Shown: piece after piece, positions 32,799 to 43,575 of the stretch
How the letters are laid out: each line of letters starts with the position of its first letter
How positions within the stretch are numbered: position 1 is the stretch's first letter
DNA from: Hypholoma sublateritium FD-334 SS-4
Taxonomy: Eukaryota > Basidiomycota > Agaricomycetes > Agaricales > Strophariaceae
DNA length: 64,000 nucleotides
Direction of reading: 5' to 3'
Assembly (NCBI GenBank): GCA_000827495.1
Contig: KN817518.1
Coordinates: 584,405-648,404, forward strand
Position numbers and translations under genes: made by a program
Notes under the pieces: generated by a model
What the model was told of the DNA's origin: nothing
Databases searched by the model: none
What the model saw: the letters and a program-made list of their open reading frames with translations, nothing else

Positions 32799-34897
32799 TC
32801 TGCACGATGCTCATTTTCGGAGACTGTTAGAAAGTCAATCGGATGTAGGCTTGCTCCTGTTCCACAGGAACAGTTGCTCGGTTGAGCCACTTACTTCGTC
32901 ATTGGTCTGTAATATGTTTTCCCAAACTTTCCAAGTGTCGAAGTGGAGCGAATTATTGAGTCCGAGCCACCAATAGCAATTAATGCAGCGTGTTCTTGTT
33001 GTTGCTCCAAAATTCAAGTGAAGCTAGCCAGTAGGATACAGCCATCAGCGATGAAAAAAAAATGGCTTCCTATGATGCGAAAAAGTGTATATCAAGATTA
33101 GCCAATCTGCGTCGACCAATAGTCGGACTGGTCAAGGAAGTATATTCAAGCTGTCGAGATCAGGGTTATTTTAAAGGCTTACCGCGTGGAAAATGGAAGA
33201 AAAAGCGGGGCATTCCACTCACATTTCCGAGAAAACATCAGGCTGCCCAGTTAATAAGTCTTTTGTTAGATTGGAGTGGGAGTTCTTTCTGTACCATTCT
33301 TGAGATGGGTAGAGCTCTCACTAATTCAATTGCTAGTGAGAGTACTGAATAGCAAATGATAGTTACAGTCCTGTTGACCGTGGGTTGACGTGCAACACTC
33401 CGGACGGTGATTGACACATGAGTTGATCATGAGAGTGTTTTCATAAGGCTTCGGAATGATGGAATTCCAGTAAATAGGGTTCTCTAATCCCAAATGTCCT
33501 TCGGTTCTTCCTCAACTACCAGTAAATCCATGTTGTTCAATTTTATATGTTTTTCCTCGGAAACATATCCAATCCAAATTAGGAATGCCGAAGTTATAGT
33601 TGCGTATAAATAAGTAGTGGTCCCACAAGCGATACATGGGAGATTACTTGAATTTCCTCCTCAATGGGCTTAGCGTTGAAAGTCGTATGTGACTTTATTT
33701 TTCTTTCCCATTTACAACGTATAAAGTGCAACCTTCGGGTATTATTTATAGAACGTATATGCCACCACCGCAATTCGAAACTCGAAGAGTTACAGCCTCT
33801 AAAACTTGAACAATCCAAATGTATGGTTTTAGATGACACTGGCAGTCTTAAATGCTCGAGAAGTGCTCTTCGTCTGTCTTTTTGATCAAAACTTTGTGTC
33901 ATTCCGCATCCAAAGTAGCAAGATCATGCTGCATTTTGCAAAATCTCTAAAAGAAACATAGCCTTCAAGTCTCGGTTGTTCGAGTGTAAATTCCTGGAAG
34001 ATTGATATAGATCAGAATACATCCGACGGCATGTAGCATGGGTCGAAGGTTATCAATTGAATGTCGCCGCTTCCCAGCTTCCAATTTGCCTCTGTTTTCA
34101 GTAAAGCATTGCGCGTCGTGCATCACAAGTGCATCAGAAAAAAACATTATCAGCCCACGCGGAACATGAAAGAGTGTTGTTAGAACGTAAAAACACTTTC
34201 ATTTATCATAAGAACTTCTGTCGAAGTGGAGTGCCAAACTCTAGCGAAATGGAAATCCCGCGATGATGAGAAATGGGGTCCACGTCTGGACATGTTGCCT
34301 CGGGCGTATTTCGCAAAATCATCGCATTGCACCGGCCTACAGTATGTCAAACGGAAAGACAGACCCGAAGCAAGGATCATTGAAATGACGTCGCTAGTAA
34401 TAATAGATCCAGTACAGCAACAGTGAATACGTATGTAGTCGGAACAGTGGCAGCTGCGTGTACTACTCGGTCCCACATGTATTTAGCGCTCTTGACACCC
34501 AATAACCACGCTGATAAATATAGACGCCGTTATCATGAACAAAACCCGTAGCATATGTTTAGTGTAAGGACTGAGTCAATCCAGCTCTCTGGAATTAATA
34601 TGACCTTGCCTGAACGTGGAGCAAGGACTGAAATAGACGGATTGTACCTTTTTACTCTGTCTTCCTGAGCACACGAACGAGGGATTCAATTCGGTTTTTG
34701 AACAAACAGACAGACACGCGGCTTCGGCGCCCAAAATAGTTTGCCTGATCTTCCATGTCCCCCGTAGGGCAGTGTATGCTCTACAGAGTCTACACGCCAG
34801 TTGGGTACGTGGGCTAAACTAGCCTTAACCTCACAACGACGCGTATTTTCTGCGTGGATTGATGTCCGGACTTAAGTGCTGCAGCTCTTGAAATATG

Positions 34898-34905
34898 TAT
34901 AAAAG
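34898..34905 (+). promoter_or_regulatory. TATA box of hydrophobin 2
   Basis: TATAAAAG 81 bases before the ATG at 34979, followed by CACTCGAGCACCATCCAGTT, the same leader block as in copy 1. Confidence 0.65.
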
Positions 34906-34978
34906 AGAGTGACCGTTCATAGTTATTCCTCACTCGAGCACCATCCAGTTCAAGTTCTACAATCTACCACAATCTAAC

Positions 34979-35429
34979 ATGCAATCTAAGCTCTTTGCCT
35001 TTGCTACTCTGGCTCTCGCTACCCTTGCTGCTGCCACTCCCACCCGCCGCCAGTCCGATCAGTGCAACACTGGCTCTCTTCAGTGCTGCGAAAGCACTCA
35101 GGATGCTACCAGCGCCTCTAATGCCGGGCTCCTCAGTCTTCTCGATCTTCTTGATATCGTCCTTGGAGATATCACTGGCCAAGTTGGCGTAACTTGCAGC
35201 CCCATCACTGGAGTTGGTTTATCCGGCACCTCCTGGTTAGTTACCAGTAAATTTATCATTCGTATTTGATATTAATCCATCTACCGTAGCTCTGAGCAGC
35301 CTGTTTGCTGCACCGACAACACCTTCAGTGAGTTATAATGGCAATTACAGTGATTCAGTTCAACGTCTGACCATTTTTTCAGACGGCGTTATTGCTCTCG
35401 GATGCAGCCCGATCAACATCAACCTCTAA
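34979..35429 (+). CDS. Class I hydrophobin, copy 2
   Basis: Three exons: 34979-35235, 35290-35327, 35383-35429. Signal peptide [21 protein letters not shown], then a likely pro-part ending TRR (possible Kex2-like cleavage). Cysteines: [10 protein letters not shown] (C-X6-CC), 35 residues, VTC, 12 residues, then a Cys codon split by intron 1 (TG|C), SEQPVCC (C-X5-CC), 12 residues, [14 protein letters not shown]. All eight are present, so the protein should fold and assemble as a class I hydrophobin on the cell surface. Compared with copy 1, three residues are added between the third and fourth Cys ([11 protein letters not shown] against LLGVVIGD). It is oriented away from copy 1 across 2.25 kb. 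Confidence 0.93.
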
Positions 35430-36997
35430 GGCCAGCCCGCAGAGCCGCAGGGAACGCAGAAGCCGCGACAAGTGGGAGAGATGTCCGTGTTAACTATATA
35501 GTTCTATTTGTTCTGGAAGTGGGGTCTTATGAATATGGTTTTTAAATGCGCGATAAACATGAATCTCAAATCACCCATGATTGATCTGATCTTTGATCAG
35601 AGCTTGTATAAGGTACACCAGCGTCATATAATTACTGGCTCATTGCGGGTGCATCTTCAGAATCGGATCGAAGTTGGAGAATATATTCAACCTAGTCCAA
35701 TGAACAACAAACTGATTAGTGCCTCGAACGCCCATGTTCATGCTTGATCATGGCCTAGGCCATGCACCACCGAGCTTATGAGAAAACGGAATGTCAACCG
35801 CATTTTCGACAATCACTGATATGGCTGTATCCACAAATAGACCTTCCTATTTTTATTGCAGGCGTTGGCCGCAGTGATTACTTTTTTACAGGTTCGTGTC
35901 TCACGTATGCATGCTCTAGTCTGATCAGACCACTGCCCTTGATTAACTAATTACACACATCTATTAACTTGCTATGTGCCCCTGGGTGGACCGTATATGT
36001 AGCAACAAATATGTGTTGCCGGCCACGGGCGCCTAAATGATGAATCCCGGGAGACCCCGGGCCATTTAAGGGAATTGGCAGTGCCACACTTCGTGCGAGG
36101 ATGATTTTGATTTTGACTACCGGAGCTACAGGGCCGCACCTTGGCCGCACCCAAGCCGCACCGTTTTGTCTGCCTTTCTCCGCTCAAATGACACAGTCCC
36201 ACGACCTAATAAATACATGTCCACGAGTTCATCTCATTCGAAATGAAATTCGGCACGAACCGGCTGTGATGACATTGGACATAGATTGCCTCCGACCTTT
36301 TTACAACAAAGTGCAACCAGGCTTGAACAAGGCAGACGCTGTCCGTCATGTACTTTCAGACGCTGTCAAGTAGATTCTCCTACATCAAGGCCTCACTTAA
36401 CATAAGAAGAATCTGAATAGCTAAATTGGAAATGACGCCGACTGTCCCCCGGCTTGTGGAGTGTGAACCTGGGTCCTGTGCGCACTTCGTGGCAGATACC
36501 TCGAGATCTGATACATCTCGCTCTTTTGTAAAATACCCATAATTAATTCAATTTACTCATGTGGATTCAACGCAACGTAGGAATCGGGGCCAGTCTGATT
36601 GGGAGCAATAGCGCACTTTTGTTAATATTATACACATGACAGGATGCAAGCAAGCGGACTCGGAAAGGCAAGCAAGAAAGCAGTAAGCAATACGTAGCGA
36701 AGAGAGTGCTGCGCGATTCTTCTTTGAAGAACCGGAAATGATATTGGCATTGAAAAAGTGAATATGAAGATAAGATTGCGATGTAAATGGTATAAAAGAG
36801 TGTCTCGTCGGGGGTTCGTAGATCGTGACCAGTCGTCAATGAAGGAGGGATGGCAGATGGGCGGTAAAGATGCAGCAGTTGCAGTAGGGGTGGACAGATA
36901 GATATTATATATTTAGTCGAAAATACGGGGCCGAAGCGGGGGACAGACGATAGGGTGAATGATACAGAAAACAATCCAAGAAATATAGAGTAAACGC
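35430..36997. other. 1.57 kb spacer, no gene supported
   Basis: Between hydrophobin 2 and the 3' end of the Uds1 gene. It holds a perfect 16-base palindrome CATGGCCTAGGCCATG at 35749-35764 and three CCGCACC-type units near 36130-36165. No coding pattern seen. Confidence 0.5.
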
Positions 36998-39548
36998 CTA
37001 CTTCTTCGCTGCGCGTAGTTGGGCGCGCAGCGCGGCATTTTCCGTCTGCATTGAGTTGAGTTCGTCAAGCAGCGCGATGCGCTGGCTCTGCTCCGACGTG
37101 CGCATCGCGTCCACCTCGTCCTGCGCCTGTATGAGTTCCTTGCGCACCTCGGCAAGTTGCGTCTCGAGTACACGCCGCACCCGCTCTGGCGCTTGGGCAG
37201 CCTCCTCTGCAAGTGCAAGCGCGCGCCCCGACAGAGTGTCGTTTGCAGCTGTAAGCGCGGTGCACTCTGCGGCCTGCTCCGCTGCCAGCCGCTCGAGTTC
37301 GCGCTTCTCGTTCGTCGTCCGCTCGATTGTGTCGTGTAGCAATTCAAGTTCGTCCTGCCTGTAAACAAACGCGTAAGCAGGCCGAGTCAGCTCGGGAGAG
37401 AAGGAAACGCACATTGCACTGGCCCGCGCAGCCGCCGCAGTGCCGCGTTCCTCGAGCACGCGCACCTGCTTCTGGTATGTCTCGAGCGCATGCGTACCTT
37501 CCTGCGCGAGCTTTTGTGCGCGCTCCGCATTTTTCTTCAGCAGGTCATGCGCTTGTGCAAACCGCAGTAGCCGCTCAATTAGCGCGCGATCGTCCGCGAC
37601 GAGTGCATTTACCCGCGCTACAAATGCTTCGATGCTGAATGACGTGCCGCGCGGTGAGGGGGGTACAGCGCCTGCATCCTTGGCGTTGTAAAGCGTCTTC
37701 AGCGAGCGCACGTCCAGGTCTGATAGCGAGGACACCACGCCGCCCGCGCCTGGACCACCGGGCGAGCTCGGCGAAGGTGAGGAGGGCGTTGGCGAGCCTG
37801 CGCGGAAGCTGCGCGTAGAGCCGCCACCGAACTTGGCTGCCCGCGCCTCAGGCGAGGGCAAGATTGCCCAAAGCGGCTGCAGGAGTGAGATGATGCGAGT
37901 GGCATCCACGTCTGCGGGGACGGAAGCGGTAGGGGGTGGTACAGCGTTCGACTGTGCCCTAGGGCGCGCTTCCAACGTCTCCCGACGAGCAGCATCGCGG
38001 TCCCTCCGCGCGTCCTCGAGTTCCCGTCCAAGCGCCTCGCGCCGATCGAGCCCGGCGCGTACATCATCTTCCAGCCGCCGTTTTACCGCCTCGCCCTCTG
38101 TGAGCTTGCTCTGCAAGGTGGCTAAGTGCGTCCCGATGGCTCCCACAAGACCTTCCAGCGACGCGTCGCGCGTGAAGAGCGCAACGCCATATGTGGACAC
38201 GAGTGTTTGCAGCGCAGCGCGCCCAGCGGATAGCTCGACCTGTGCTTCCTCGCGCTCGCTGTCGAGTTCCTCATGCAGTCGTGCCAAGTCGTCTGTTCGT
38301 TCATCCTCTGCCCGCTCCGCGTCCTCACGCGCCGCAGCCAATTCAGTTCGCAAAGATCCTATCTCTGCGTCCTTCACAGCCAGCTCACGAGCGGCGGTGC
38401 CATCGTTCTGCGTCGCCATGTCGCGCAGAAGCGCCTGTGTACTCTCCACCTGTGCGCGTAGGGCGCTGCGCTCATCTTCCCACCTGGTCCGTTCCTCCCG
38501 TAAGGCCTTTATCTCGGCATCGAGCGATTCAAGACGCGGAATCTCCTTCTCCAAGGCGACAATGGTATCCTCAGCGGCTTGCAAATCCATACCCATCAAG
38601 GTTTCGACCTCCTGCTTCTCCAGTTGAACCATGGACAGCTCGCGCAGCATCTCGGATTCTTTCTTAACGGCTTCAGCCTGCGCGGCACGGAGGCGGTCTT
38701 CCAGAGTAGCGAGCTCTGCGGCTGCTGCGTCAGCAGAAAGGTGGCGCTTCGGCACGACGGCGTCCGCGTGCCCTGCAAAGAGGTGTGCACCGTCAAAACG
38801 GCCGGCGGGGCTCGCGGGCATCGGCGGGCTGAGGAGGGTACTGCGATTCGACGACTCGTACCCCGAGTCGTCCCCCGCAATCTTCCTTTCCAGACTGCGG
38901 ACGGAGAAAGAGAGAACCGCAGCACGGTGTTCCATGAGGCGCCGATGGACGTCGGATGCGCGGGACGAGACTTGGGAGAGGTCGCGCTGGGCACTATCTA
39001 CGCGCACACTTGCGGCATCGAGCTGCTCGGCAGTCTGGCGCGAGACCTTTTTGTGGGCGGCGTTGACCTTGGACAAGGAGAGGGCAGCGTCGCGGATTTT
39101 TGTCTCGCGGGCGAGTTTCTTGGACATGGCCTCCAGACGAGCAGAGAGAACCTGGTGCTCCTGGGCGGGCGTAAGAAGGTCAGTACAGGACGGGGAGGTG
39201 GATACGGACCTTTTTGAGCTCGTCAACCTCCTCTGCACCAAGGATTGCGAACTCGCGACTGTCGATGACGGCCTCGGAGGCCATGAGGCTGACAAGGAGT
39301 TCATCGCGGGTGTCAAGTCCAGATATGCGTTTCCAGCTGGGATCTGTGTTGCCAGACTTGCGAAAGGAGGCGCGGGTTGTATTAGGTGTCGAAGGTTGTG
39401 TTTGGGGGCGTACGGGCGACGCTGGCTGCGATACTGGAGGCCATGAAGGCCCACTTTTCTGTGCAAAGCTCAGGGGTATTGTCGGTTCTGGGTTCGGCGG
39501 CGGCGAGTTGGTGGAGGCCGCGCCGAGCAGCCTGCGGACACTGTTCAT
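36998..39548 (-). CDS. Uds1-domain (up-regulated during septation) coiled-coil protein
   Basis: Three exons on the minus strand, about 820 residues. N-terminal 100 residues are disordered (MNSVRRLLGAASTNSPPPNP). Then the Uds1 domain: DELLVSLMASEAVIDSREFA, ILGAEEVDELKK, and after intron 1 EHQVLSARLEAMSKKLARET and IRDAALSLSKVN. In fission yeast the namesake is induced at septation; a role in cytokinesis or polarity is inferred from this only. The rest is almost continuous coiled coil with many Ala, Glu and Arg heptads (RLEDDVRAGLDRREALGREL), broken by a Pro/Gly/Ser linker near 37800. Intron 2 (about 37369-37413) is a multiple of three and lacks a stop, so the unspliced frame reads through it. 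The gene ends LRAAKK-stop at 36998. Its start codon lies in copy 1 of the duplicated promoter. Confidence 0.85.
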
Positions 39549-39605
39549 GGGCGTTGAGGAACAAGAGATAGCCCCTAACCCTACTTCACTCCGCCGATAT
39601 TCATG
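39542..39605. repeat. Duplicated bidirectional promoter segment, copy 1 (with telobox)
   Basis: Begins TGTTCATGGGCGTTG, contains GCCCCTAACCCTA (telomere-like box) at about 39571 and ends ATATTCATG. The CAT at 39546-39548 is the start codon of the Uds1 gene on the minus strand. It matches copy 2 exactly 900 bases downstream. Confidence 0.75.
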
Positions 39606-40441
39606 TTCAAGTGCAGCGATGTGGCTGATACCCCTTGGATACCACTGTTACTTGCTTTACACAATTCAAGATTTTGGTGGGCGTACATATAGGACTAGGA
39701 AATTGCATGTAACTCGTGCATACCTCGGTTATACAGACTTGATGCATTGGATTTGATTACACACAGAAGCAGCGGATCAAGCGTACGATGTATCATCATC
39801 CTTTGAAGGGCGATCGACATCAGTAGGGTCAATGATAATTACTCTGGAACTCAATCACTGCGTACGACAGAACTGTCTCCGTGATTCTGAGCTCTACGAC
39901 GCAACTACGACGCATGTGATCACACAGGCGTACGTATTCTTTGGGTATTCTCTCTTGCTGCCAACTTAGTGGCACTTCAGTAGGCAGAAAATATTGACCG
40001 GTGGGCGCTCCCTCGACGAGCAATCATCAATGCAAAGCATTGTGAGGCGTTGCACCACGGCGAGTAGTAGACTTCGTGGTGAACTTGGTGCACGCATGAT
40101 CATCCATGAGGCCTGAGGCCTGAGGACTTGCTTGACGTTTGTGCTCGCAGACATGAACTGGCGCCGCCTCGGGTTCCCGATTCTACGCCGAGAATCGGCT
40201 GCTATTGAGAGCACCCTCAGAGTCATGACGCCGATGAGGGGCATATGATACGCGGACTTCTGGTCTTCCCGAGGCTTGTGGTGGTTTGTGTGAGGGTTGT
40301 GTTTGTGGTCTCGTTGGGGGATGTGGCGACAGAAGCGATTGCATGCAATATTCGGTAGATAGACCTCGATATACTACCCATGATAAATTCGAACGAGACC
40401 TTTTAACACGATTGGTGCGACGCGGAGTAAATTGCGGAGGT
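39606..40441. other. Segment between the two promoter copies
   Basis: About 835 bases with no recognisable gene. It may have arisen with the duplication or been inserted between the two copies. Poly-purine and AT-rich patches only. Confidence 0.5.
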
Positions 40442-40506
40442 TGTTCATGGGAGTTGGGAGTAAGAGACTGCCCCTAACCCTAAATAACTCTTCTCCGACT
40501 TTCATG
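40442..40506. repeat. Duplicated bidirectional promoter segment, copy 2 (with telobox)
   Basis: Begins TGTTCATGGGAGTTG, contains GCCCCTAACCCTAAA at about 40470 and ends TTTCATG, whose ATG (40504) starts MDM34. Read on the minus strand, this copy also keeps an ATG followed by MNNLRNLLRVA, resembling the Uds1 start MNSVRRLLGAA. Confidence 0.75.
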
Positions 40507-42687
40507 TCGTTCACCTTCAACTGGCCGCGCTTCTCCGACCAGTTTCACTACGATGCCATTCAGATGCTCAACACCGCCCTCAACAAAGGCACAAAGCCTC
40601 CCATCATCGCGGACAAGATCGAGGTCGTCGAGCTCGAGATGGGCACACAACCCCCAGAGCTCGAGATTCGCGACATCGGCGACCTTACTGTCGACCAGTT
40701 CCGCGGAATATTTCGCCTCACATACGCCGGCGACGCCCACCTTGTCCTCAAGACCAAGGTCCAGGCAAATCCGCTTAACCACAAGCAGCCCGACGTTAAC
40801 CTCATGGGTGGCGCGCGCGGCATGCTCGCCGCAAAGCACCCCCTCGTTGTCCCCATGCTCCTCCGTCTCTCTCACTTCAAACTCTCCTCATACGTCGTTC
40901 TCGTAGTATCAAAACAAAAGGGAATAACGCTTGTATTCAAAACGGACCCTCTCCAGGCTGTCGATATAAACAGTACTTTTGACTCCATCGCTGTTATCCA
41001 GAATTTTATTCAGCACGAGATTGAGGGCCAGCTGCGCCAGATGTTCCGTGAGGATCTCCCCGGAATTATACATCGTCTCAGTCAACAGTGGGTGAAGGCA
41101 AAGGTCGAGGCCCCGTATCTCGAAAAACGGCCCCCGCCACCACCACCAACGCCAACACTCACCCGTAAATCGTCTCAGTCAACACTGGGCACCCGCCGTC
41201 CCCGTCCACCTTCGTCGGTAGCTGCCTCTAGTACACACCGTTTTACGCCACACACCCCTTCTCCACTTTCACCTCCACCAACCCCCGCAGATACCCACAC
41301 TTCGTCCCACCCTGACCTTGAAAACTTTGACCCTACCTACGGACTCCGCCCGGAGGGTCTCCCCGCAAAGAGCGTCTTCCGTGGGTTCGGTAGCCTCTTC
41401 GTGCCAAACAAAGGCCTTGCAGACCTTGCCGAGGAGGCATCTGACTCTAGCGGTCTTGGTGCTGGCGACGAAGAGGATGAAGATGATATGGACGAAGATG
41501 ATGCAGACTCGGCCTTGGACGAGGGCAATTCGTTCGACTTCGTCGACTGGGACCGTGCGTCTGGTTCGCGCCCCCCGTCGAGCGCCGAAGTTGCCGCCCC
41601 CGAGTACGAGACGATACCCGCCGTCGGTGGCGGTACAGTTACGCGCCCTCGGATATACCACGCGCAGTCCGCGGGCGGTCTAGCAGCCACCGCGCTCGGG
41701 CGCTCGTACTCGCAGACGATGCTGCAGGCTACGTCAGGGCCCTCTGACTACGGCGGCCCGTTCCACAGCAGTCGTGCCGGTGGCACGCACACGCCGGACA
41801 GCACTGACTCGCCGCCTTCACGCGGGTCGAGCAGCGCACCGTCTCGCCGGACGCACTCGACCGCGTTGACTGATCTCACTTACGCGTCTGCGGCATCTGC
41901 GCCCCATCCGCACCAGAACCAACACTCGCACGCTGCATACCCACAGGCAGGCGGCCCGCAGCGCGCCGCCTCCTCTCCCGCTATGTACACGCGCCGAGCA
42001 TCGGTATCATCCACCACCGTGCTCTCCTCCTCGGCCTCCGGCGCCTTCGCCGGGTCGCCCTTCACCTCTTCATCCTTCGCCACAGCGCTGCCGGACCTCC
42101 CGCCCACGGGCGCTGCGCTCGACACGCCGACGCTGCACCAGCTATCCACACTTTCAACATCAAATCACACGCTTTCGCCGTACACGCGCGGCCTCGCGCA
42201 CTTCACCGTGCGCAGTGTGCCCCCACGCAGCGCGGGCTCGCTCGGTGGCTTCGGAGGCGGCGGGGGGCTCGCAGGCAAGGGCACGGGTGCCGTAGGTGCG
42301 CCCGACCGCCCGAAGGCGCGGCGCAAGCGCACGTATCGTCTCGGCGGGAAGGCCGCCACCGCGCCGTCTGCATCTGCTCCAGCCACTGCGGGCCCAGACG
42401 GGACGGACTATTTCACGCTGCATGACCCGCCCGACCCGCTGGGCGCGCGCGCAAGAGAACGGGGCGCCGCGTCCCCGACGCCGCCCTCCGAGTTCGACGT
42501 GGAGGACATGGACCGCTACTTCCCACCGCACGACGCCGCCGCTGCACGGAAGCGCCGAGGGCCGAGGACCGCCGCGAGCGTGGGGCTGAGCCCGGGCCCG
42601 AGTCTTGGGCGGACGTCTGCGCTTAGCCCAGACGTGGCGGTGTCGGCGAGCCCCCCACGCGTGCGGCGCCCGCCGGCATCGTCGTAG
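40504..42687 (+). CDS. MDM34: Mdm34, mitochondrial ERMES tether subunit
   Basis: Mitochondrial outer-membrane subunit of the ER-mitochondria encounter structure, which carries phospholipids between the two membranes. The start is the ATG at 40504: MSFTFNWPRFSDQFHYDA is the typical family N-terminus. The SMP lipid-binding domain covers about residues 1-200: KIEVVELEMGTQPPELEIRD, DLTVDQFRGIFRLTYAGDAH, ARGMLAAKHPLVVPMLLRLS, and an end in FIQHEIEGQLRQMFREDLPG and IIHRLSQQWVKAKVEAPYL. The remaining 520 residues are disordered and Ser/Pro/Gly-rich, with an acidic stretch (DEEDEDDMDEDDADSALDEG) and a basic block (PKARRKRTYRLGGK) near residue 610, which is often conserved in this family. Single exon. 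An in-frame upstream ATG (40447) exists but the family start is clear. Confidence 0.93.
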   Translation: MSFTFNWPRFSDQFHYDAIQMLNTALNKGTKPPIIADKIEVVELEMGTQPPELEIRDIGDLTVDQFRGIFRLTYAGDAHLVLKTKVQANPLNHKQPDVNLMGGARGMLAAKHPLVVPMLLRLSHFKLSSYVVLVVSKQKGITLVFKTDPLQAVDINSTFDSIAVIQNFIQHEIEGQLRQMFREDLPGIIHRLSQQWVKAKVEAPYLEKRPPPPPPTPTLTRKSSQSTLGTRRPRPPSSVAASSTHRFTPHTPSPLSPPPTPADTHTSSHPDLENFDPTYGLRPEGLPAKSVFRGFGSLFVPNKGLADLAEEASDSSGLGAGDEEDEDDMDEDDADSALDEGNSFDFVDWDRASGSRPPSSAEVAAPEYETIPAVGGGTVTRPRIYHAQSAGGLAATALGRSYSQTMLQATSGPSDYGGPFHSSRAGGTHTPDSTDSPPSRGSSSAPSRRTHSTALTDLTYASAASAPHPHQNQHSHAAYPQAGGPQRAASSPAMYTRRASVSSTTVLSSSASGAFAGSPFTSSSFATALPDLPPTGAALDTPTLHQLSTLSTSNHTLSPYTRGLAHFTVRSVPPRSAGSLGGFGGGGGLAGKGTGAVGAPDRPKARRKRTYRLGGKAATAPSASAPATAGPDGTDYFTLHDPPDPLGARARERGAASPTPPSEFDVEDMDRYFPPHDAAAARKRRGPRTAASVGLSPGPSLGRTSALSPDVAVSASPPRVRRPPASS

Positions 42688-43575
42688 GCAACATCGCTGC
42701 TCTCCTTGCATTTATTTATGATACGCTTATATACATTGTACACCACCGCACATTCCACCCGACTCCCGCGACACCTCCGGAACTCTGCACCAGAAGGCAA
42801 ACCATAATATCGCAACACATGTACTTCTACACATACTCCTTAAAAGCATATCGTCCAGACTATCTAGACTCCCACCAGTGCAAGTTGCATACTCTACCTA
42901 TTATTTCGGTCTGTAATACTCTATTCTCCGCTCATTGTAATTCGCAAAGCTACCTCCTCGCTGGTGACCGGTGCTCCGGAACGTAACACTGGATATACGC
43001 CAATTTCCTTGAGCAGCTAACAGTGAGATTTCTTAGGGCCGACCCAGAAGCAGCGTTTGAGTCAGGTTTATGGTTGCCTTGTATCCAGGTCATGCACCGC
43101 TCGTACAAACTGCACTGCAACCTCTCCCGAATGGAGGTCTCCGTCGGCACATACTCCATTCGATGTTGCCCCGATACTCTTCACACTTAAAACGAAGAAT
43201 CGAAATGATAGATAACAGGCCACCAGGTCCAACGGGAGTGTCAGATCTTTTAGCATACAGTGAATATATGTCAGGTGGACGACTTCTGGGTTCTTCTAGG
43301 CTGCGTGCGAGATGTTGTTGCAGCCAGAGCCCCAAACCCGCAAGCGGCGTCGGAGAACCAGCTACTAGCTACTAGGCGGTAGCGAGTGGACGTGTAGAAC
43401 AGCAGCACATTGGGTTTGTGTGGTTATCGTCGCTCTGAAATGAGAGCGCGGATTAGAGAACATTGTTCTATAAGACCTAGGCCTAAATTCCTACAAGATA
43501 TTTTACATCCTTCAAAGCAAGCGACAAAATAACAACACAAAGCAAAACGACCAAAAAAAGAGGAAAAGACAAATG
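42688..43575. other. Spacer between convergent MDM34 and Virilizer gene
   Basis: Small open frames on both strands have no pattern. The left end shows AT-rich 3'-end-like sequence near 42710-42740. Confidence 0.5.

Larger units (their letters stand above)
32733..34978. other. 2.25 kb intergenic region between divergent hydrophobins
   Basis: No gene supported; the longest plus frame (33062-33352) has no recognisable pattern. Each end carries a TATA box for its hydrophobin. A 9-base inverted repeat with a 10-base loop lies at 33315-33342 (CTCTCACTA / TAGTGAGAG). Probably holds the control regions of both genes. Confidence 0.55.

Noticed and set aside
33062..33352. 96-residue frame between the hydrophobins
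   Set aside because: No pattern, begins in an A-rich run and lacks conserved composition.
37833..38627. 264-residue plus-strand frame inside the Uds1 gene
   Set aside because: Antisense of a coiled-coil coding region (Ser/Ala/Arg-rich shadow).
39570..39583. CCCTAACCCTA as a telomere or chromosome end
   Set aside because: Fewer than two telomere units, flanked by conserved genes on both sides; better read as a promoter box.
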